A stretch of 64,000 nucleotides of DNA, taken from the NCBI GenBank assembly GCA_040954595.2, contig CM082593.2:5518001-5582000 (forward strand), in the 5' to 3' direction. This DNA is from Balanoglossus misakiensis. Taxonomy: Eukaryota > Hemichordata. Below are positions 52,001 through 61,925 of this stretch, one piece after another (position 1 is the stretch's first letter; each line of letters starts with the position of its first letter). The position numbers and the translations under genes were made by a program. The notes beneath the pieces are model-generated. The model was not told where the DNA came from, ran no database searches, and was given only the letters and a program-made list of their open reading frames with translations.

Positions 52001-52855
52001 TATCTGCCGCGGGGTACCTGATCTTAAAACTTCCCCTTTTGAACTACGTGAACTCCGTGATAAATACACCGAGCTGGAGTTTTTTTTTTCTCTTGGATTA
52101 TTTCTGAAACCTCTTCGTTAGTCACAGATTTTTCTTCTCGCGCTGAATGTATTAAGCAGTATGTATCATTTTAATAGCCGTTTCACACGGTGTCACAGTA
52201 TGTAGTGGGGGCCTGTTTAGATATGGTGATTTATATCACGCCTAGCCGTGACTCACGCGCTTTGAAAACCGAACAACCGACAGAACTTCGCGGTGCCAAC
52301 AATCCAAACGGTTAGCATGCTTGCACAGTTTCTTCCAACAAACTTGGAACAATGCCCGTGGTGGCTTTACTTCTTCTCCCTTTTAATTTCGCCGACGCTC
52401 AACAGGGCGGGACGACACCACAAAAGCCGTACCCCACTATGGAGACAACGTCGTGTCTTCTGTTAACTTTCCCTAATTGTTTTAAGGTACAATACCGAAC
52501 ACTAGACCACCTAGGTGGCACATTATTTTCTACAAGTGATGACGTCACGTCCAAGCCGCTGCCTGAATTACGATAGCAAATGGGTGTTTATTCAAGACCC
52601 CTTTGTCGGTGTCTTTTTATGTATTTGTAATCGCCGGAATGAAAGGGCGACTAATTGCTCTCGTGTCGCATGAAGCGATATTTAACGCGGCAGAGCAAAC
52701 ACCCCTATTCAGTTGTGGTTTGACAGTGTTCGCGTCGCGATCCCCCCCTTTTCTCGCGACTCTCCAGACTTGCAAAGCACTTCGATTGATGCCCGTCAAG
52801 TTCACAGCTATCACTCACGCGTTAAAATTTACGGCCGCGTCCCCCCCGACAGGTG

Positions 52856-52863
52856 TATAAATA
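52856..52863 (+). promoter_or_regulatory. TATA box of the Dickkopf gene
   Basis: TATAAATA lies in GC-rich surroundings, 141 bp upstream of the chosen ATG. Transcription would start near 52886, giving a 5' UTR of about 110 nt. Confidence 0.65.
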
Positions 52864-52996
52864 CCATGCGCCGAGTAATTTAGTGCAGTAGCACGGAACG
52901 AGCCCACCGCACGCACGTTTATCACCTGTGAAAAAAGATTTCCGCTTCCCCCGTTTATATTGCCCAAACCGCAAAGTCACTTTTCGACAAGGCAAG

Positions 52997-55900
52997 ATGA
53001 CCAGCCGGCTTCTGTACTGGACCGTCTTAGTGGTTTACGCGACAGTTTTGTGGTCGCAGCTCGGCAGCTCTCTGCACATACCCGATTACGTCTACAGCCG
53101 GAGCGAAGAGATTGACTCCGAGGAAGAAACGCCAACGCCGAACTTCACCGACATAGAAATACAGCTCGAGGTGAGTGGAAATTGTTAATCAGATCAACAT
53201 TCAATACTTTAAAATAATTTGGAAACGAGAAAATGTATACGATCTAGTCAGTTGCGTTACGCGTCGATACAGTTAAATAATGTTTACAATTTATTCACAC
53301 GAATTATTTTTTTCAAGTGTCTATATGTTGTCAGTTATTGAGATACAAGATTGCTAAGTTTACATTCGACTTTATGGCTTAATTCGACAGTTAGGATTCC
53401 CGCTTTGTGGAATAGCTTTCACGTATCAAGTTTCCAGTATTATGCTACTTGAGTTATGATCTTTTTATTAATAATCGCGACCTTTGACACACGCCTGCAC
53501 CGGAACAATCCAGCGGTACGGATCAAAGAAGCGGTACATGGATTGCGTATCAATCGATATCACGTTTAAATCCGGATTAGCTTTCCCGAGTATTTTGGTC
53601 ACTTTCGCCTTTTTCCATACATGCTTGTACTCCTCGGAGCCGTGCGCGTTCCGCGGCTGAAGGAAGTGCGACATTCGCTTCGAGATCTACTCTGACTTCT
53701 GTCAATGATTACAAACAGCCACTCAAACGTCAAGAACTGGGCTGATGTCAGTACTACAGAAACCACTTATTCGCTCGCGGAGGTCACCGAAGAGAAAAAT
53801 AGTCGTGTTTATTTGTCGTTTTAATAGCGCATAAAATAGCATAAGGCGAGTTTAGTTTGTGACGGTACCGCAATGTAAACTTAGCGAGGCGTGCCGTTTT
53901 GTGGTGCAGGGCGCCCCTTGGCATGGCTGTTACAAACGGTCAAACATGCAGTTGTTCCCACGACAAAGACGTCAATCCACGATTGCCCACAACTTTGTTC
54001 CCGTCACACAAAGACCGCGTTTCTCGGCCGCCTCGCCCTCACAATGCAGCGTTCCAACACTTCAGCATTGAATTTCAAATTCGGGCCCTCTTTGTTGCGG
54101 CCCGCAAACAGGCACTTTTCGCTTTGTCGGCACGGCTCGGAGCAGTGTATACCCCGCCTGGACCTGTGAAGGACTTAATGGTATGATAGCGCGCCGACAA
54201 CATGCCATTACGGGCGATTGTGAAAACTTTTTTTTTTGAATTCTTCGAGGAGACCGTGTGACACGCCCACAGAGTGTCTCGCACCTCCGATTGACTGTGC
54301 ACAATCATTAACACTCAATTGCATACATTAGACCATTTAACACTATACACTCTGCGTCATCACCGTTTATCTATCTGCGCGAGAATGATTTCGCCAGACA
54401 TCTCGAATTCTTCACGGCGATAATCCGTTTTAATAAAGCTGGTCACATATTGACTGCATGCGTAAATTGGGACTTTCCTTTTTCATACCCCCACGTCTTC
54501 ATTTAATACGGCGAGCCGTTTCTGATGAGGAAACGGATGTATTGCTACGCCCACTGGAGTGGGTTCGCCGTGTTACCTTTCACCGTAGTCCTGGAGGGAC
54601 TTTGCTTTCACACGTGTTGCACAGTTTACGTGTATTATTATGGGATAACAGTTTACAGACACTCGTATACATACGCACATACATACATACATACATACAT
54701 ACATACATACATACATACATACATACATACATACATACATACATACATGCATACATACATACATACATACATACATACATACATACATACATACATACAT
54801 ACATACATACATACATACATACATACATACATACATACATACATACATACATACATACATACATACATACATACATACATACATACATACATACATACAT
54901 ACATACATACATACAGACATACTGTACATACATACATACAGACATACTGTACATACATACAGACAGACAGATATGCACGGACAAATACATGTACACTTGC
55001 GCACGTGTATGTAGATAACCTCGTCTTAATACGTATCTGTATGACATGCTAAGACGCATTAAAGTTTCATTATGTTGTCCTTGAAAATCTAAAAATCTAG
55101 TTAAAATTTGGCCACGCTAATGTACCGATGTAGGCGCAGATCGATGGACGCGGATATAAGCTAAATATAGAGTATTCCCGATTGAATAGAATGACGGAAC
55201 GCGAATGCATAGCGCGGGAAGATATCCGACATGGAATAATTACGCAACCTTTATTAAATGAAAAAGGTAACTTCCTGCAGCGCCTATGTGCCAGAAAGCG
55301 TGGGAAGCAGGATGTGTTCTAAATGAGTAAAAGAAGTTATAAGAAAGTCACCTGTGGTGATATCTTCCTCTAACGTCACTCGCTTTTGACATATTTATAT
55401 CAGTCTCAAGATGAGATAGCGATGGTCAATTAAACTAGATTAAATGGAATGAAAAGTGGTGCGTTGACTCACGGTTCTGCTTCTGTGTGTCACTTTCACA
55501 GCATGAGTGTAACAACGACCGGGGGTGCGACGCCCAGGAGTACTGCCACGCCGGAGAGGGGCCCAGGGTGTGTCTCCCCTGTCGACGCCACCGCCGCCGT
55601 TGTCATAGAGACTCGATGTGCTGCGGTGGGTCCACGTGTAGGAGGGGAGTGTGTCTGTCCCGGTCCAAGCACCATGGTAACGTCAACGTGCAGCCGATCA
55701 GCTCGAGTGAAGAAGAGAGTATATCACAAAACACTAGAGATGACATGTTTAAAGGTAAGCTGATCTTAACACATGTATATAGTAGTCTATAAAGTGAGAC
55801 TGGAAGGAAAACAGTGTATGTCTGTGGCAATCTATCCGCCTGTCCGTTGCTCTATCCATCCATCCACTCACCACCATCCATCCACCCACCCACCAACTAA

Positions 55901-56345
55901 CCAATTAATCACCAATCCTTCTGTCTGTCTGTCTGTCTGTCTTACGACCAACTTTGACTCATACGAAGTGAATAATGTTACACACGACTCGGTGGAATCC
56001 AAATATTCCAAGTCAAGATAGACAGGCAGACAGACATAGGACGACCGGGCAGAGAGAATAATAATTAAATACTGTTTGTCTCCTCATCTTACAGCCCACG
56101 AAGGCGCGCCGTGTAACCATAAGAATGACTGCATGCAAGGACTGTGTTGCGCTCACCATTTCTGGACCAGGAGATGCAAACGAATTCTCGACGAAGAAGA
56201 CGTCTGCACGAAACCGTCGAAGCGCCAACAACACCCGCCCGCGTTTGAGCGGTGCCCGTGCGGCGATGGACTAGCGTGTAAAAGGGACCCCACGGGGGAG
56301 ACACGGCTACATACTTGTCAGCGTACAAAGCACCGAACAAATTGA
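52997..56345 (+). CDS. dkk: Dickkopf (DKK1/2/4-type) secreted Wnt antagonist
   Basis: Three exons, 52997-53170, 55502-55754 and 56095-56345; phases 0 and 1; 225 aa, close to human DKK4. Residues 1-27 form a signal peptide. The first cysteine-rich domain (C61-C109, CNNDRGC to CRRGVC) has the ten cysteines of the Dickkopf N domain. After a Ser/Glu-rich linker, the second domain (C149-C217) has ten cysteines in the colipase-like pattern, with the conserved AHHFWTRRCK, VCTK, ERCPCGDGLACK and RLHTCQR strings. In DKK1 this domain binds the LRP5/6 co-receptor and blocks canonical Wnt signalling. The linker length and the CRD2 motifs exclude DKK3. Each cysteine-rich domain has its own exon. Intron 1 (2.3 kb) holds a long ATAC microsatellite. 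The ATG follows a good-context AAG; an in-frame GTG upstream is not used as a start. Confidence 0.93.
54676..54914. repeat. (ACAT)n microsatellite in Dickkopf intron 1
   Basis: About 60 units with one interruption (GCAT near 54750), followed to about 54975 by mixed ACAG/ACTGTACAT units. It has the same unit as the array 9.6 kb upstream. Confidence 0.97.
55845..56036. repeat. Mixed CATC/CCAC/CTGT microsatellites in Dickkopf intron 2
   Basis: CATC and CACC units are followed by six CTGT units (about 55918-55942); an ACAG-type tract at about 56020-56036 is complementary to the CTGT tract. A stem about 15 bp long with an 80-nt loop is possible in the intron. Confidence 0.8.
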
Positions 56346-58090
56346 GGTGACCTCGCGACTTCGCCATGATATCAGACACTGATATAGAAGTATCTGCTTT
56401 GAAACAAGGTGCAATGTATGTAGGACGTACAGTATAATAGCTACAGCTCACAGCGCGACGCCAACGACGGAAGTTGAGGAATTCTTTCAGATAAGAACGG
56501 GGAACATTGATACCCCGAAGACCGTACGTTTATTTTCTCTCCAGCTAAAGGGCGTGTACAATATCGTTCTACAATTTCGACGACTCGTCTTGTGATCACA
56601 CCATGGTCAAATATTTGTCGATTCTTAGTATGTCACAAAACAACGACCGAGCCGTGTTTAGTCCGATAATGTTCGGGCATGTATTTATCGACAACGCGAC
56701 CCTCTTTGGTCGCATTATCTGTAGCACAGATGTAATTTTACGTACTTTTTATGAAAACCACATTTATATTTATCTTATTGTAATGTATTGTATTGTATAT
56801 GAGAGGTAAATTGAGACAACCCACAGCACAGTGCACGATATCATAAATAATTTAGGCCTCGTGTTGCATTCTCGTGTTATTACTGTCTTGTCACTCAGAT
56901 GTCGTGATCCTTTTGGGTAGATTTTGACCGTTGAAACAGCGCTCTGAATATTTCAGAGTCAATTATTTGCTGAAATCAACCTGGTCTAGGTTTACCCAGA
57001 CTCCATCGTCAGACCCATCATACCATAAACGGCCGCCATCTTGGAATTTGAGAGCCTCGTTTTGGGCCTGGGTGACAAAGCTTGTCGTGTTTAGACGCCA
57101 TTTTGATTTTAATATATTCAGTAAAGTTGAGATGGTTTGATTTTGTAATAAAAATCGCAAGGTGACACTTGAGTGAAATACTTCCTTCCACTTTTACTTT
57201 TTTGTCGGGAATAGTACGCGATCTGACGCTGGCCTGCAACCGTGACCAGCTTATAGGCCTATGGCGCACAGTCAATGCAGAAATCCTGGATAGCATCCGA
57301 GATTCTCAAAAGTTCAAGCGTGCAGCGAATGTCGCATGTTTTAGACATCTCAGATGCAACGTACCAGATGTGATCACGCCGTTGACTGTATTAAAACTCT
57401 TCAAAAACTGTGCAGTTATTTGTGTTGGGACACGAGGACAGCACAGAGAGAAGTTGACTGTGTCACACTTTCAAACATTTTTTTCACACTGAGTCTTATT
57501 GTCAAGACCAGAAATGTACAGTACACGAAAAAAATTAAATTAATAAATTGCAAACATTGGGATGTTTACAACGTATCACTTTGTTTTGTTGCTACACAGA
57601 AAATGTGTATGGGATCTTGTGAAAGCAAGGAGCATAATGCTTATATATTCTATTTAAATATTATATGGATTATAAAGTTGAAGTCAATGGGGAAAAAAAC
57701 GTACCTTTCATCCGGTTGCAAGTATAGTGGTCAACTCGACAGTTCTGAAAATCAAAGGCTCAACAGTGACCGGCTCCTGTGTCAGATTACTCCATACATG
57801 TGTTTTCGAAATTATCAGCGGTAGCCTCTGTAGATGGCGCTATGCTGTTTTCTTGGGGGTCCTCGACGGGCAGGTCCTCGGGTGAGAAACAAACCCAGGC
57901 TGATTGGAACCCAAACCAGCGGTGAATGAAACATAAGAGAGGGAGGTGGCTGGCCAACATACAGAACATTTCGGTCAAAGGTCCAAGTCATCAACTGCAT
58001 CATAAACGCACAGAAAAAACGACAAATAGATGCATGATCACATAATACAGACAACACGCGTGCACGATGCAGAGATGGAAGGTAATACTT
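56346..58090. other. 3' flank of Dickkopf and intergenic DNA
   Basis: It probably includes the Dickkopf 3' UTR; the first plus-strand AATAAA I found is at 57147-57152. The segment around 57030-57115 reads, on the minus strand, CAAGATGGCGGCC and AAAATGGCGTC, like the ATGGCCGCC blocks of the repeats at the left of the window, and may be a repeat relic. Two frames of 107 and 156 codons at 57.2-57.8 kb look random. Confidence 0.45.
57147..57152 (+). terminator. Possible polyadenylation signal of Dickkopf
   Basis: AATAAA about 800 bp past the stop, a 3' UTR length similar to that of vertebrate DKK genes. No transcript evidence. Confidence 0.3.
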
Positions 58091-58267
58091 ATGTAAGACT
58101 GTAAATTAACATACCTCATTATGTAGGCCCTTTTGCAATTTGCATGTTAACTATACCTACACCTGTTTTCGAATATAACAGCCACAAGCACGTTTGGAGT
58201 GGGATGCCACTCTACAACTCTGACCCGTCTGAGGCTGTCTGTCTCACATTGGTGACAGCGGTGGGAT
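58091..58267 (+). mobile_element. LTR-retrotransposon remnant: short LTR plus tRNA-Leu-type primer-binding site
   Basis: TGGTGACAGCGGTGGGAT at 58250-58267 is, with one mismatch, the complement of the 3' end of eukaryotic tRNA-Leu (AAG/UAG). It lies one base after a sequence ending CTCACA, as a primer-binding site lies after a 5' LTR. An LTR starting TGTAAG at about 58091 would be about 158 bp long. No gag or pol coding sequence follows, so only the left end remains, or the rest has decayed. The left boundary is a guess. Confidence 0.5.
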
Positions 58268-58619
58268 TTTTTCAAGTGCATTGAACTGCTACTTACCTGA
58301 GGAAAATTGGGTGAAGTTTTCAAGAGAATTCGGACAAGAAAAAATTCACCATTTTTTTCTGAAACCTCTCAAAATTACAAAAGTTTGACGTTTTCAGGTC
58401 GTAGAGGCCTAGGTATGGTTAAATTTTGGGAGACGATTATCAAATTACGTGCAGACATATTATTTTTTTGGTGTATTTCCGCCGACCCATATACGAGGTC
58501 ACACATTGTGACATACTTCTTTTGAGTACACGTATATCCCTTCTCTCAGAGTTCATTATATGTAATCTGTGTTTGCGTTTTATGCGAGCGGGCTGTGAAG
58601 GAATGTCAACTTCCCCGAG

Positions 58620-58627
58620 TATAAATT
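58620..58627 (+). promoter_or_regulatory. Candidate TATA box of the first GRL-like gene
   Basis: TATAAATT 161 bp upstream of the ATG, followed at 58633-58639 by a TTACGTCA CRE-like site. The second gene of the pair has a comparable TATA arrangement. Confidence 0.5.
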
Positions 58628-58780
58628 TAGAATTTACGTCATCGCGTGCAGACCGCCCCGAGAAGATAAGATAACTTCGAATGATGATATAGACCTATCT
58701 TGTTAGGAATACGGTGTCATTTTGTTATTCGCACTAAATCAGTTCCTACACTGGATGGACTGGTCTAAAAATCTGTAAAA

Positions 58781-61179
58781 ATGGCGGAATTTGAACCAGA
58801 CAGTTATCTTTTCACAGACTGCACGAGACAGAGAGTGAAAGGTAATAACCTTATTTGATATAACCTTCTTCTGTAACCTCTCAGTTGCAAAATTCGACGT
58901 TTTGTGTTTTTTTTTGTGAATACAACGTACAACGTAAGCGGCCGACAGACTGTAAATGGCCCAGCGAGAGAAGGCGATTCCCCGACTTCTTTCTTCCTTT
59001 ATAACAAATAGAAGAAATTGCAGAGGTTGTCTGCGTGTAAAACCAAAAACGGGAATTTGCTTGAAAAGTGCAATTTGGAACATAAATCCAACAATCAACC
59101 AATTAATAACAATAAACATGATACATACGTAGCATGTTTTGAGAGCTGATCAAAATGCATTTTTCTACCCCTGTATATTATGTAGGACAATGCTAACTGT
59201 TCAGTACAAATGCGTTTCTTCTCAATCCCATTTCTTATAACGTTCTATTTACCACTTCCACTTCTCCGCCCAAGTGCGTACCGAAGAAATCCATTTGACG
59301 AGCAAAACAGACGACACTTTATTGGCCGGCGGACTGCCGCGGCTTCTGGTCAAAATATGTTGTTCCGTCTTGGCAATGTTCCACTTCGGAAATCCCCGAC
59401 TTTGCCTGAGATGCACCGAACAAAAGAATGCACGAGAGCGACACAGACAGAGAGACTTCCGTGTGTCAGTCAGAAGAGGCCGTCAGCATACAAATTATGG
59501 TTCGATTAACGACGAGGATGGGGAGGACTCACCGCAGTCCCAGTGTGTGGTTTGTGAAGATTTGCGACCGAAAACGAAACTGCTCTGTACGTATACTTAT
59601 TTTTTTTCGGATTCATTTTATAATCTTCATGAATTATGAGTTCAGAAGAATTTGTTAAATATGTGAAGGAGATCGTCTCGTGGGACTATAGTTTTAATAG
59701 AAATATTGCTTTTACTTTCGATGACCTCATTTTATAATCTCAAAGGTCATGTGTTCTTTTGTGAGGTTTCCATTACAGAGTTCAAGAAAAAGTTTATATT
59801 TATTGCCGACTAACACGCCGGGCCACGTGATGTTTGTCTTGTGTTACATGTCTTTTAAAGACATTGTCAATGTCATGGCTTACACATTTTGAAAGTGGAA
59901 TGTAGAAATAAAGAAGAATGTATTCAGTTCCCTATCAAAAAAACTGTAAGATTTGCAAGAGGAAAATACCAGAATCTTATTCTGTAACCAAATTTTATCT
60001 TCTTTTACAGTCGATTTGAAATCAAAGAATTCGCGGAAAGTCTGGTGTAGGATAATAACCGTTTGTCTGACCTCCTCGGCAATTCTCCAACCATGTCAAA
60101 GATTGTTTTTACGATGGGCTAAGGAGACGGAAATCCTGTACCTGTTCTTCGTTTTATCTTTCATTATTCCGCCATTGCTGATCATCGTCTGTCGAGGTTT
60201 AGCAACCGTGGACTTCGCAAATGTCACCAAACCATCGATAGACACGGGACCACTCAAAGCTCTGACAAACGACTACATACACGGCCTCCTAAATCGCACT
60301 GACGATAAATTCTTGCCAGTAAAGCGAGGAGTGTTGGCGACCGGGGTGTGTTACCATTTGTTTTTTCTGGTACATTTCTGTCTATACACTGGATTTCAGG
60401 TATCTACCATTGTCAACGCCGGTTGCCCCAAGTGCAGTGGTTGGAATTTGTACGGTTACATCGTGGATGTGGTGTTCGTTCTGGCATTTTGCGAGTTTTG
60501 GTACCTGATATATCTGCTGAGGTTGGCCCTGCAGTTAGAACTGAATTCGCTCTGTGATTTTGTGAAGTCCGACATCTCCATTGGAAGCAGGCAGCCAGGG
60601 AATGCGATTAGTGAAGTAGAAAATTGCGCACAACGCGAAACTCAGGACAGTTCACGTGACCCCCTTTCAGACTCGGACGTTTACCGTCGAAGAATTATGG
60701 AGAGTTTTCTGGACTTTACAAGACTGAATAATTTGGTGATAATTTTGGTGACGGCTACAATTTCCGCTACCCTCTTTAAATGCTCCTGTCATTTATACTG
60801 GAACTTTCATGGCTTCTACGATGCAGGCGACGATTCGGTTTTCCGCGTGCCCGCACTCTTATTAAATCTGACAATTTGGACCTCCATACTTATGTTTCTC
60901 ATTCTACCTTTGGTTTCGGTCGGTTCGATCAATATCAGTTACATCTGGGACGATTTTGTCAACTATCTCGACTGTGAACTGGACAAAGGGGATAAAAGGT
61001 GGCTTGTGAAATTTGTTGAAAGGAAAAAATGCGGCCAAAGCAGCGCAGAAATCGCGATGATCGCTCTTACAGCCGTGGGCATCTTTGTTGCATTTTCCTT
61101 TCCCGTTGAACAGCACGGTAAATATTGGACTGAAAACAGCGTTTGCATATACAATGACACGCTTTCTCCATTGCATTGA
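58781..61179 (+). CDS. 7TM protein, gustatory-receptor-like (GRL) candidate, copy A
   Basis: Three exons, 58781-58841, 59275-59586 and 60011-61179; phases 1 and 1; 513 aa. The gene model is supported by the neighbouring paralogue, which has the same exon ends. Exon 2 encodes a hydrophobic GGLPRLLVKICCSVLAMF segment, then NPRLCLRC (C64, C67), NYGSI and CVVCEDLRPKT (C111, C114). Exon 3 holds seven membrane segments, at about 136-157, 166-185, 231-257, 272-297, 364-385, 403-428 and 470-488. A long loop before the fifth segment ends with YRRRIMESFLDFTRLNNL, like the loop before TM5 in Gr/GRL proteins. The insect TM7 TYxxxxxQF motif is absent. GRL proteins are ligand-gated cation channels with intracellular N termini; this assignment rests on topology and is inference. 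A different uncharacterised 7TM family is the main alternative. The gene is certain enough; the function is not. Confidence 0.75.
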
Positions 61180-61812
61180 ACATCGAATACGTCGTGAATA
61201 TTAAAATCCATATAAAACCCTCTTTTTACAGCTACCATGCATAGCCGTGGTTGTTACCGAAAAATCGTGGTTCTTACCGAAAAATCGTTATACAGAAAAC
61301 CCAGACTCAATTTGAACAGTATCATAACTAACATTTGAATAACACCACGCTTCTGTTAGTTGCTTACTAGTTGTATTAGTATTATTATGTAATGGTCGAG
61401 GCAGCGACAATAAATAAGTTAACATATAACTTTCGATCTCGAATACTCTTTGACACTTTAAACGCGTGGCCGTATATAGGCAAAGACTCATTCATATTAT
61501 GATGCTGATGTAGGAGTTTGTGCACCAAACCCGCGACAGAGGCTCTTGTATGAAGACAAAAACACGGAAAACACCACTGACAAAGATACACTGGCAAATG
61601 GGGGCGATATATTATCAAAGAAGAACACAAGACTGTGTTTCAACCGTGTATGACCCAATTCCATATATGTCCATATACTTGGGTTGAATAGTTGAATAGA
61701 CGGGAGGTTCACACGGACGGAGTCCACACACTGGCATTGTTGACTACTGTCACGTGACACCCCTGAAAGGCGATCTGGGTGAAAACGTCATGGGGAATTT
61801 CGCTGACATCAA
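61180..61812. other. Spacer between the two GRL-like genes
   Basis: It contains the 3' UTR of copy A, with ATTAAA at 61200-61205 and AATAAA at 61409-61414, then the upstream region of copy B with CACGTGAC at about 61752. No separate gene is seen. Confidence 0.55.
61409..61414 (+). terminator. Possible polyadenylation signal of copy A
   Basis: AATAAA 230 bp past the stop. An ATTAAA variant lies closer, at 61200-61205. Confidence 0.4.
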
Positions 61813-61820
61813 TATATAAG
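61813..61820 (+). promoter_or_regulatory. TATA box of the second GRL-like gene
   Basis: TATATAAG 113 bp upstream of the ATG, preceded at about 61786-61791 by an AACGTCA CRE half-site. A start near 61843 would leave an 80-nt 5' UTR. Confidence 0.6.
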
Positions 61821-61925
61821 ACTTGCCGCCCATTGGACCCGGCGGAAGTTTCACTTCAGTGTTTCGAGTTCCCTAAGCTTTCGTCGCGCTCCAACGCCCT
61901 ATCGGACCGGAGAAAAAAAGTGGGA

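Larger units (their letters stand above)
42683..52855. other. 10-kb intergenic region between divergent Mab-21-like and Dickkopf genes
   Basis: No coding frame with domain resemblance or paired splice sites is seen, although several overlapping frames occur at 49.3-49.9 kb in GC-richer DNA. It contains G13 at 43555-43567, the ATAC microsatellite at 44905-45100, a TTAACCC/GGGTTAA-bounded segment at 47572-47786 and a degenerate GACT/GATT repeat at 48945-49065. As the sole upstream space of a developmental Wnt antagonist it is the likely place for enhancers. Confidence 0.5.

Noticed and set aside
54458-55059. Long open frames up to 186 codons on both strands
   Set aside because: Produced by the microsatellite in Dickkopf intron 1.
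57169-57824. Overlapping 107- and 156-codon frames
   Set aside because: Low-complexity, no domain, no splice partners; probably 3' UTR or intergenic.
59953-60010. N-terminal extension of the 408-codon frame of copy A
   Set aside because: It begins with TTG and lies in intron 2; the TTTTACAG acceptor at 60010 and the paralogue show the exon starts at 60011.
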